A DNA stretch of 5,131 nucleotides from positions 1-5,131 of the forward strand of contig JAQICP010000018.1 of NCBI GenBank assembly GCA_027858555.1, given 5' to 3'. The position numbers and the translations under genes were made by a program. Of the stretch, positions 1 to 5,102 are shown piece by piece. A model generated the notes under the pieces. It saw only the letters and a program-made list of their open reading frames with translations. It was not told where the DNA came from and searched no databases. Within the stretch, counting starts at the first letter, position 1, and every line of letters starts with the position of its first letter. The stretch comes from Vallitaleaceae bacterium (GTDB taxonomy: Bacteria; Bacillota; Clostridia; Lachnospirales; Vallitaleaceae).

Positions 1-31
1 ATACTCACTGATGCCCTAAATACATATACTG

Positions 32-355
32 CTATTCTAAAACCACTGGTACCATAATTGTATGTCCTGCTTCTAGATAAGCATTACTCATACTATTAAT
101 TGCTAAGATTTCATTAACATACTCTTTCAAATTATAATAATCAGGGTCATAATGTTGTTCTGCAATATCCCAGATCGTATCGCCATAATAGACAACTACT
201 TCAGTATATGATTTGTTGAGTGTCACTTCAGCGCCTTTGATGGTATTGTCACTAAATGCAAAGCTTGATAACATAACCAGAACAAAGACAGTTACTATCA
301 ATAACATTAATAATTTAAGTTGATTAATTCTTTTTCTTCTAAGTCTTCGATTCAT
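32..355 (-). CDS. yneA: YneA-like LysM membrane protein, probable SOS-induced cell division suppressor
   Basis: A 107-residue protein with a very basic N-terminus (residues 1-14), one hydrophobic segment at about 14-34, and a LysM peptidoglycan-binding domain at about 53-105 (VVVYYGDTIWDIAEQ at its start, AGHTIMVPV at its end). This is the architecture and size of Bacillus YneA, an SOS-induced protein that delays septation with its LysM domain outside the membrane. The ATG at 355 is supported by GAGGTG (361-366) five bases upstream. It is divergent from lexA, as yneA is in Bacillus, and its promoter carries LexA-like boxes. The stop is TAG. The division-suppressor role is inferred from architecture and location; sequence conservation among YneA proteins is low, so a generic LysM protein remains possible. 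Any downstream partner gene lies outside the window. Confidence 0.8.
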   Translation of the reverse strand: MNRRLRRKRINQLKLLMLLIVTVFVLVMLSSFAFSDNTIKGAEVTLNKSYTEVVVYYGDTIWDIAEQHYDPDYYNLKEYVNEILAINSMSNAYLEAGHTIMVPVVLE

Positions 356-372
356 ATTAGCACCTCGCTTAC

Positions 373-386
373 CGAATGTTTGTTCG
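373..386. promoter_or_regulatory. LexA box 1 (SOS operator, start-site region of yneA-like gene)
   Basis: CGAATGTTTGTTCG is a palindrome matching the Gram-positive LexA consensus CGAAC-N4-GTTYG with one core mismatch (GAAT in place of GAAC). On the other strand it reads GAAC-AAAC-ATTC. It lies just downstream of the predicted start of the yneA-like transcript, where a bound repressor would block initiation. Confidence 0.75.
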
Positions 387-394
387 TCAAATCA

Positions 395-423
395 ATTATA
401 TACGAACATCTGTTTGTTGTCAA
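395..423 (-). promoter_or_regulatory. Sigma-A-type promoter of the yneA-like gene
   Basis: Read on the minus strand there is a perfect TTGACA (423-418), a 17-base spacer and a perfect TATAAT (400-395), giving a predicted start near 388, about 33 bases before the ATG at 355. A LexA-type palindrome lies entirely inside the spacer and another covers the region just after the predicted start. A full-consensus promoter with operators at both places is what a strongly repressed SOS gene would need. Confidence 0.88.
403..416. promoter_or_regulatory. LexA box 2 (SOS operator, between -35 and -10 of yneA-like gene)
   Basis: CGAACATCTGTTTG fits CGAAC-N4-GTTYG of the Bacillus/Clostridium LexA operator. 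It lies wholly within the 17-base spacer of the yneA-like promoter, so LexA binding and RNA polymerase binding should be mutually exclusive. Confidence 0.85.
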
Positions 424-431
424 CAAAAACA

Positions 432-445
432 AGAACATTTGTTTG
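432..445. promoter_or_regulatory. LexA box 3 (SOS operator overlapping the lexA -35)
   Basis: AGAACATTTGTTTG carries a GAAC-N4-GTTT core and begins 29 bases after box 2. Its last three bases overlap the first three of the lexA -35 element (443-448), the expected place for lexA autoregulation. Confidence 0.82.
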
Positions 446-471
446 ATTTTTTCAAAAACACATGCTATAAT
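443..471 (+). promoter_or_regulatory. Sigma-A-type promoter of lexA
   Basis: A -35 TTGATT (443-448), a 17-base spacer and a perfect -10 TATAAT (466-471). The -10 is extended by TG at 463-464 (TGCTATAAT). The predicted start is near 478, giving a leader of about 43 bases before the TTG at 521. LexA-like boxes overlap the -35 and the predicted start. Confidence 0.85.
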
Positions 472-476
472 ACTAT

Positions 477-490
477 AGAACATACATTCT
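477..490. promoter_or_regulatory. Probable LexA box 4 (at the lexA transcription start)
   Basis: AGAACATACATTCT is a palindrome with core GAAC-N4-ATTC, the same core and mismatch as box 1 read on its other strand. It sits on the predicted +1 of lexA, mirroring the place of box 1 at the yneA-like promoter. It is a weaker match than boxes 2 and 3 and is called partly on symmetry. Confidence 0.55.
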
Positions 491-508
491 GACAAGGATT
501 AAGAATAT

Positions 509-523
509 GAGGTGAACGTATTG
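509..523 (+). promoter_or_regulatory. Ribosome binding site fixing the TTG start of lexA
   Basis: GAGGTG at 509-514 stands six bases before TTG at 521. No ATG is available in this frame near the expected N-terminus. The frame from here gives AKDISEKQLKILEFLK, the normal start of LexA helix 1, so the TTG is well supported. Confidence 0.85.
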
Positions 524-1135
524 GCTAAAGACATTAGTGAAAAGCAACTAAAGATTCTTGAATTTTTAAAACAAGAAACCATTCAAAAGCGCTATCCCCC
601 ATCAGTAACGGAGATCTGAGAAGCAGTTGGCCTCAAGTCAACTTCTACGGTTCACGGACATCTTGAACGACTTGAAAAGCGAGGGTTGATAAGACGCGAT
701 CCTACAAAACCAAGAGCAATAGAGATTGTGGATGATGATTTCCAATTGGCTAGGCGAGAGATGGTTAACGTACCAATACTCGGTCGTGTTGCTGCTGGAG
801 AACCTATTTTTGCTGAAGAGAATATACAAGATTATTTTCCTGTTCCAGTGCATTTTGTGCCTAATGCTGATTTGTTTATGCTTGAAGTAGTTGGAGAAAG
901 CATGATTAATGTGGGTATATATGAGAATGATTACATTCTTGTTCAAAAACAAAACAGTGCTTACAATGGTGATACCGTTGTAGCTTTGATAGAAGATTCC
1001 GCTACTGTTAAGACATTTTACAAAGAATCTGATCACATACGCTTGCAACCTGAGAACGATAATATGGACCCAATTATTATCAACAGTGACCTGCTGATTT
1101 TAGGCAAGGTAGTTGGCTTATATAGAAGATTTTAA
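521..1135 (+). CDS. lexA: LexA SOS repressor with an in-frame TGA codon in the DNA-binding domain
   Basis: LexA represses DNA-damage genes and cleaves itself when RecA filaments form. The reading frame runs from TTG at 521 (GAGGTG at 509-514) to TAA at 1133-1135, 204 codons, close to the roughly 205 residues of Bacillus LexA. It is interrupted at codon 33 by TGA (617-619). Before it stands YPPSVTEI; after it EAVGLKSTSTVHGHL, so the frame is continuous through the winged helix-turn-helix. The peptidase half is intact: cleavage site Ala92-Gly93 (RVAAGEP), catalytic Ser127 (GESM) and Lys164 (ATVK), then IRLQPEN and ILGKVVG. Relatives have Cys or Gly at codon 33, each one base from TGA. If translation stops, only a 32-residue peptide is made. 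A restart at TTG 686, which has only a poorly spaced AGGG before it, would give a 149-residue fragment without the helix-turn-helix. The gene is divergent from the yneA-like gene and flanked by LexA-like operators. Identity is near certain; functional state is open. Confidence 0.93.
617..619 (+). other. In-frame TGA at a Cys/Gly position of LexA
   Basis: The codon after GAG ATC and before GAA GCA GTT GGC is TGA. Bacillus LexA has REIGEAVGL here and many clostridial LexA proteins have REICEAVGL, from memory of the family. GGA, TGC, TGT or TGG would each become TGA by a single change. Downstream, bases 620-645 can form a small hairpin (GAA, bulge GCA, GTTG / CAAC, TTC; nine-base loop starting with G). 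The loop begins only 10 bases after TGA, which is short for a bacterial selenocysteine insertion element. Confidence 0.95.
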
Positions 1136-1146
1136 TTTTCAATCAC

Positions 1147-1199
1147 AAAAAACGACTATAGATGAGTTTTGCTAGTAATTCATGTATAGCCGTTTTTTT
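1147..1199. terminator. Bidirectional rho-independent terminator between lexA and rsfS
   Basis: An imperfect hairpin flanked by A6 (1147-1152) and T7 (1193-1199). Its pairs are CG (1153-1154) with CG (1191-1192), CTATA (1156-1160) with TATAG (1185-1189), and ATGA (1162-1165) with TCAT (1180-1183), with single mismatches between the blocks. The A run becomes a T run on the minus strand, so it can end both lexA (stop at 1135) and the converging operon (rsfS stop at 1243). The stem is AT-rich but the flanking runs extend the pairing. Confidence 0.85.
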
Positions 1200-1242
1200 A
1201 TATATAGCGCTTATTTCATGCCTTATACTTCTAATTTTTTTC

Positions 1243-1707
1243 TTAAACGTCAGTTTTTTTAACTGCCTTTTTCTTCAGCACAGGGGTTTCATCTGTAGCA
1301 ATCACTTCATCTTCTGCCACTTTCGCAACATCACTTTCGACCATGCTTACCTCTTTACCATCCGCCCATATGCGTTCAAGCGCGTAAAAATATCGGTCTT
1401 CTTTCCCAAAAATATGTACAATCATGTCGCCATAATCCATCAGTGACCATGAACCATTATGATTACCTTCAATATTTTTAGGTTCAAATCCTTCTTTACT
1501 GAGTAAGCGATCTGTTTCATTAATTAGTGCTTTTACATGATTTTTATTGTTACCATGTGCAATAATAAAATAATCCGCTAAAACGCTTACACCAGAGATA
1601 TCCAGTATTCTGATATCTTCACCTTGTTTATCATCAAGTGCCTTGTATGCTAGTTTTGCCATGAGTAAACTTAATTCTTTGCCTTTATGTTTAACTTTTC
1701 CTGCCAT
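1243..1707 (-). CDS. rsfS: Ribosome silencing factor RsfS (DUF143/Iojap family)
   Basis: RsfS binds ribosomal protein uL14 on the large subunit and blocks joining with the 30S, lowering translation in starvation. Family signatures are clear: ALDDKQGEDIRILDISG (about 23-39), VLADYFIIAHG (42-52), GSWSLMDYGDMIVHIF (85-100) and RYFYALERIWADG (105-117). The protein is 154 residues, longer than the roughly 105-120 usual. The excess is a C-terminal tail (about 118-154) that is first acidic and then lysine-rich (VLKKKAVKK), plus a short basic N-terminus. The ATG at 1707 has AGGAG (1713-1717) five bases upstream and lies 14 bases after the nadD-yqeK stop. It is the last gene of the minus-strand operon and ends in TAA shortly before the terminator at 1147-1199. 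The Met at residue 16 is a possible internal start but has no better support. Confidence 0.95.
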   Translation of the reverse strand: MAGKVKHKGKELSLLMAKLAYKALDDKQGEDIRILDISGVSVLADYFIIAHGNNKNHVKALINETDRLLSKEGFEPKNIEGNHNGSWSLMDYGDMIVHIFGKEDRYFYALERIWADGKEVSMVESDVAKVAEDEVIATDETPVLKKKAVKKTDV

Positions 1708-1721
1708 GTGTGCTCCTATTC

Positions 1722-2966
1722 TTAATCTTGATTTGTGAGTACGCGCTTTTCAAAATAATCAAAAGCTTCCTCAGTTCTATAATCTATGTCCTTAACATCA
1801 CTTTTATGCAAGTATTCAAGGGAATCTTTTAAAATATGGTACATGGTTTGATCTAGTGATTGATAGGCTAATTGTCTGTATCTGGCCAAATTAGCAGCTT
1901 TCCTGCGTCCAGGCTCTATGTAATCAGCAATGTAGATAATCTTCTCTAAAACGCCCATATTTGCCCTTCCGGTGGTATGGTAGGTAATTGCATCTAGAAT
2001 CTCCCTGTCAATAATCTCATATTGGTCATTAGCAATAGCTGCACCTAAACTACCATGCATCACATCTGAATTATTAAGTTCAGATGGTGTTGGCTTAATC
2101 TTATATTTTTTGAAATACTTCTCTATTTCAGTATCATTTAGGTTCTTGGCACAATCATGCAACATGGCTGCAAGGGCTGCTTGGTTCACATCAACAGCGT
2201 AATGATTAGCCAAACTCACTGCCACGTTTTTAACAGCCATTGTATGTTCAAACCGTTTGTCGGTTAATTTCTTCTTCAAAGACTTTTCTATTTTTTGTTT
2301 GTATTTTGTAGACTGTTCATCATTGACCAGATACAATTCGTGATCAATAATATAAGCCTCAATCGCTTTATCAACCAAATACGTAATAAACTGACGGCTT
2401 TTAATACGTTCCCGAATCATTGTTGAAGATATCTCTACCAAAGGCATTGGCACCCTAGTAAACTTACCTTCATACTTTTCTTCCAAATACTGAATTTGTT
2501 TTATAACCTCATCACTTGTATTAGTGATTCTATCAACTACAACAAAATCACATAAGCTAAGTAGTCGCTTGGGTTGATACCACTTCTCCAAGTTCATGAG
2601 TGAATCCGCACCAATAATCATACTATAAGTATGTTCTGTTTCTTCTAATAAACGTTCAATGGTATCGACTGTATAGGTTCGCCCTACGCGGTCTAGTTCC
2701 ATGGTGGATACTTCAAAATAATCCTTATGGTTAGCAACTAATTCGCACATATTTAATCGATGCTTTTTATCTATAACAATATTCGTCTCCAGATTATTAT
2801 TGATTGCATCTGATTTTTTTCTATTCGAACCAGCCTTATGAGGCGGATTGCCACTGGGCATGATGAGAATCTTATCAAACAGCCCTGTCGCAAAAACATA
2901 TTCAGCCATAATAAGATGCGCTGTGTGTATCGGGTTGAAGGTACCACCTAAAATTGCATATTTCAT
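1722..2966 (-). CDS. nadD: NadD-YqeK fusion: nicotinate-nucleotide adenylyltransferase plus HD-domain phosphohydrolase
   Basis: Two enzymes in one 414-residue chain. Residues 1-212 are NadD, which adenylates nicotinate mononucleotide to deamido-NAD: GGTFNPIHTAHL (7-18), GNPPHK (39-44), GADSL (119-123), KWYQP (128-132) and ISSTMIR (179-185). The nucleotidyltransferase motif reads HTAH, with Ala where HxGH has Gly. An Asn/Lys-rich insert (about 45-68) lengthens the loop before HRLNM. After a short linker (about 213-228), residues 229-414 are YqeK, an HD-superfamily protein reported as a symmetrical Ap4A hydrolase. Its metal ligands are all present: His241 (FEHT), His270-Asp271, His304 (MHGSLG), His330 (YHTTG) and Asp348 (IADYIEP). 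In most relatives nadD and yqeK are adjacent separate genes; no stop or frame change separates them here. The ATG has GAGGAG (2972-2977) five bases upstream. It follows the gene at 2989-4707 by 22 bases. Confidence 0.96.
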   Translation of the reverse strand: MKYAILGGTFNPIHTAHLIMAEYVFATGLFDKILIMPSGNPPHKAGSNRKKSDAINNNLETNIVIDKKHRLNMCELVANHKDYFEVSTMELDRVGRTYTVDTIERLLEETEHTYSMIIGADSLMNLEKWYQPKRLLSLCDFVVVDRITNTSDEVIKQIQYLEEKYEGKFTRVPMPLVEISSTMIRERIKSRQFITYLVDKAIEAYIIDHELYLVNDEQSTKYKQKIEKSLKKKLTDKRFEHTMAVKNVAVSLANHYAVDVNQAALAAMLHDCAKNLNDTEIEKYFKKYKIKPTPSELNNSDVMHGSLGAAIANDQYEIIDREILDAITYHTTGRANMGVLEKIIYIADYIEPGRRKAANLARYRQLAYQSLDQTMYHILKDSLEYLHKSDVKDIDYRTEEAFDYFEKRVLTNQD

Positions 2967-2988
2967 ATTATCTCCTCGCTAAAAGACC

Positions 2989-4707
2989 TTAATTAAATAC
3001 AATAAAATCTTGAAGCTCTAAATATAAGTATGAACGGTTATACTTAGTAAATATATACAGTACTTCATCTAAGGAAGTGATCCGCTCATCTTCTCTAAAC
3101 TCAATAATTGCACCCACTATGTCTGCAGACATATTACGATTCAAGTTCAATAGCTCATAATATGACGCAGTATTAATGTCTGTGTAAAGCGCTATCTTAG
3201 ATCCTTTGCCTGAAATGTTGAAATTGATATCATTAGGATTAACATAGTCGTAGTTCTTAGTATATGTACCATATGAAGTCATATCTAAAGCACTCATACC
3301 CAGACAGCTGTCAAGAACAGCTGAATCTGCCAAATTAACATTCAAAGACTTCGGTAAATCATTACTAGTGACATACACATAACCTTGAATGCCATTATAG
3401 TACTTTGAGTCAATCGCCAATTTTAATTCTGCAACACTGTCATATGGTCTAAGAGCAATGATATCACTTACCAATTCATCTTTAGCAGAACTGGATAGTT
3501 CATTGAACAAACCAAATAAGGTGTTAAGCTCAAAACGATTAGCCGTATTAATATCAGTGAAAGCTGTTAAATTATCACTGTACCTATATGCATTTGAAGT
3601 ATATAAGGGTGCTCCCTGTACCAGGGTTTCACCTACATTTTTATAATAATAATCATTGTAAGACCGCTCGGATTTTAACTGGGTGCCATACCATTCACTT
3701 AAACCAGTGGCTGCAATCAAATCAGATGTTGTGCAGGTATTGACATTGGCCACTTTGATCAAACTGTTGGTATATTGCTTTTCACTTTTCGTATCAATAA
3801 ACGGTTCTATTGAATAGTAATAGTTAGTCACTTCGGCTATCTGCTTAAGGCTACTTATATCATCAATTACATTAAACACCTTGTACTGTTCAATTGCTTC
3901 TGCGAGTCTACCAGGATCCGCTGCTCCTGTAAATAAAGAAGCCAATTCATATGTGTTGGCATTATTTAAATTAGTAATGGCTGAATATATACCTTGATTT
4001 GCCAAAAACCACTCATGATTAAGACTCGTATCCGCGTATTTCACTTCGCCAACAGATTCAAACATGTTGTATGTGCGATAGTCTATGATCTTTTGTATGG
4101 CTTCATCTGTAGTATCCACCAGATATTGCTGCATCGTATCAAAACTGGCTGTATTAATATTGAACATCGCTGGTATTAAGTCGCCGGTTTCCATGAAGAA
4201 ACCAACCTCGCTTTGTTTTGCGAGTTCCTCAGCAACTAATAAGTCATCATAATATTTGGCATCCTTAAATGCTGGATCAACCATGGCATAGCCATTCATA
4301 AGTAGTTCTTCATTCATGGATCTGCCCATAGTACTATACACATAAGCATACGAAGCGTTAAGTGTGCTCACACTAGGAAAATTATTATTTTCTTCACCTA
4401 ATATAAATACCACCTGACCCAGTAATGACGTGAGTGTGTGTTCATAAGCTTCTTGCTTGCCATATGTATTGATACCAATCATTTTGATAATTTTTACCTC
4501 TGGCAACTTAAAATCAGAATAGTAATATAAGACTCTAATAACCTCGCCATCTATGACTTCAATTACTTTTGCAGTCCTGGGCTTATCTGTTTCAAGATTC
4601 AATTTATGACCGTCACTCTTATTTGTTGGTATTAAAACCATCATCATACATAAAACAAATATAATAGCGGTTCTTCCAATTGGGTATATTCTCTTAAGTC
4701 TTATCAT
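2989..4707 (-). CDS. Unrecognised membrane-anchored protein: inactive-looking nuclease-fold domain plus six ComEA-like HhH units
   Basis: I recognise the domains but not the gene. Residues 1-27 are a basic start and a hydrophobic segment with no clear lipobox or AxA cleavage site, suggesting an anchor with the rest outside the cell. Residues 44-172 resemble a thermonuclease (SNase) domain: KVIEVIDGEVIRVL, IKMIGINTYG, ASYAYVYSTMGRSMNEELLMNGYAMV, VAEELAKQSEVGFF. By eye alignment to staphylococcal nuclease, D21, R35, D40, E43 and R87 become E, K, N, G and A, so catalysis looks lost. From residue 183 to the end come about six ComEA-like units, each opening with a version of N-I-N-T-A: 183, 246, 321, 385, 456 and 510. 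The Gly-rich hairpins of true HhH motifs are mostly missing. It starts at ATG 4707 with AAGGAG (4716-4721) eight bases upstream and lies between yhbY and nadD in the operon. Binding to DNA or wall polymers is conceivable; no function is assigned. Confidence 0.9.
   Translation of the reverse strand: MIRLKRIYPIGRTAIIFVLCMMMVLIPTNKSDGHKLNLETDKPRTAKVIEVIDGEVIRVLYYYSDFKLPEVKIIKMIGINTYGKQEAYEHTLTSLLGQVVFILGEENNNFPSVSTLNASYAYVYSTMGRSMNEELLMNGYAMVDPAFKDAKYYDDLLVAEELAKQSEVGFFMETGDLIPAMFNINTASFDTMQQYLVDTTDEAIQKIIDYRTYNMFESVGEVKYADTSLNHEWFLANQGIYSAITNLNNANTYELASLFTGAADPGRLAEAIEQYKVFNVIDDISSLKQIAEVTNYYYSIEPFIDTKSEKQYTNSLIKVANVNTCTTSDLIAATGLSEWYGTQLKSERSYNDYYYKNVGETLVQGAPLYTSNAYRYSDNLTAFTDINTANRFELNTLFGLFNELSSSAKDELVSDIIALRPYDSVAELKLAIDSKYYNGIQGYVYVTSNDLPKSLNVNLADSAVLDSCLGMSALDMTSYGTYTKNYDYVNPNDINFNISGKGSKIALYTDINTASYYELLNLNRNMSADIVGAIIEFREDERITSLDEVLYIFTKYNRSYLYLELQDFIVFN
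2992..4161 (-). repeat. Six degenerate tandem ComEA-like helix-hairpin-helix units (protein-level repeat)
   Basis: Units start at residues 183 (NINTA), 246 (NLNNA), 321 (NVNTC), 385 (DINTA), 456 (NVNLA) and 510 (DINTA), with spacings of 63, 75, 64, 71 and 54. Several then continue as in ComEA with an EL dipeptide (YELASL, FELNTL, YELLNL) and an arginine-bearing helix (IIDYR, IIALR, IIEFR) before a segment like S-V/L-x-E-V/L. The usual Gly-hydrophobic-Gly hairpin is absent or weak. At DNA level units 1, 4 and 6 share GTATTAAT on the plus strand (around 4150, 3544 and 3170), which follows from the coding of I-N-T. Confidence 0.75.
4192..4578 (-). other. SNase/TNase-like domain, catalytic residues replaced
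   Basis: This segment encodes residues 44-172 of the large protein. The conserved framework of the fold is visible: VIDGxxIRV strand pair, MIGINT, YAYVY, MNEELLMNGYA and the final helix AEELAKQSEVGF. The positions equivalent to the calcium-binding and catalytic residues are altered (DGD to DGE, DTPE to NTYG, and no Arg before YAYVY). The alignment was made by eye. Confidence 0.72.
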
Positions 4708-4751
4708 ATATCAGTCTCCTTTAAGATTTATGCACTAATATATATATCGAA

Positions 4752-5045
4752 CTATTTAGGTAAAATAATAGTCGGATCGTCATTATTTCGCTTATACAGC
4801 GTTATTTTTTTGCCAACTATCTGTACAAGTTCTGAACGAGTTCTTTCTGATAGCATTTCACCCATTTCTTTGGTATCGTATGGACAATTTTTAAGAACAC
4901 TAACCTTGATCAATTCTCTTTTTTTTAGAGCCTCACTAACAGAAGTTGTCATGTCAGCAGATATGCCTAACTTTCCAATGTTGAAAATAGGTTCCATAGT
5001 ATTGGCTAGGCTTCTTAAATATGCACGTTCTTTGCTTTTTAGCAT
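4752..5045 (-). CDS. yhbY: YhbY-family RNA-binding protein (CRM domain), ribosome assembly factor
   Basis: A 97-residue single CRM-domain protein, the normal length for the family. YhbY binds pre-50S particles and aids large-subunit assembly. Visible signatures are RAYLRSLANTMEPIFNIGKLGIS with the RNA-binding GxxG loop (GKLG, 24-27), then VSEALKKRELIKVSVLKNC (36-54) and VQIVGKKITLYKRN near the end, as in E. coli YhbY (VQVIGKTLVLYR). The ATG at 5045 has AAAGGA (5052-5057) six bases upstream. It is the first gene of the minus-strand operon visible here; in many Clostridia obgE lies just upstream, but the 86 bases left show no coding signal. The stop is TAG, 44 bases before the next gene. Confidence 0.95.
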   Translation of the reverse strand: MLKSKERAYLRSLANTMEPIFNIGKLGISADMTTSVSEALKKRELIKVSVLKNCPYDTKEMGEMLSERTRSELVQIVGKKITLYKRNNDDPTIILPK

Positions 5046-5073
5046 ATGTTTTCCTTTCGTTAATAATCTATAG

Positions 5074-5102
5074 ATTATATGAGTTGTTGTTATAATTAAG
5101 TT
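5074..5102 (-). promoter_or_regulatory. Possible promoter upstream of yhbY
   Basis: A perfect TATAAT lies on the minus strand at 5079-5074, about 29 bases before the yhbY ATG. The hexamer 17 bases upstream is AACTTA, a poor -35, and no TG extension is present. The region is so AT-rich that a chance TATAAT is likely, so this is only a candidate. Confidence 0.3.

Noticed and set aside
1..31. Downstream partner gene or terminator of the yneA-like gene
   Set aside because: Only 31 bases remain and they show no start site, ribosome binding site or hairpin that could be called.
620..645. Hairpin just after the lexA TGA as a selenocysteine insertion element
   Set aside because: The stem is short (4 bp plus 3 bp with a three-base bulge) and the loop starts about 10 bases after TGA, closer than usual in bacteria. 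The bases also encode the conserved EAVGLKST, so pairing may be chance. Kept only as a hypothesis to test by folding.
638..1048. 136-codon open frame on the minus strand
   Set aside because: It is fully antisense to lexA, with no ribosome binding site or recognisable domain, and its composition is that of a shadow frame.
686..1135. A separate 149-residue gene starting at TTG 686
   Set aside because: It is the C-terminal part of the lexA frame opened from 521. The upstream codons match the LexA helix-turn-helix, and TTG 686 encodes an internal Leu of the family (KRGLIRRDP).
521..1135. Reassigned genetic code (TGA as Trp or Gly) to explain the lexA TGA
   Set aside because: Only one internal TGA occurs in six genes. 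Trp codons in the neighbouring genes are TGG and glycines use ordinary codons, so genome-wide reassignment is not supported.
1162..1446. 94-codon open frame on the plus strand
   Set aside because: It begins inside the terminator hairpin and runs antisense to rsfS; no domain is recognisable.
4810..5073. 87-codon open frame on the plus strand
   Set aside because: It is antisense to yhbY, whose CRM-domain signature is clear; likewise the small plus-strand frames at 3458-3646 and 3994-4179 lie within the large minus-strand gene.
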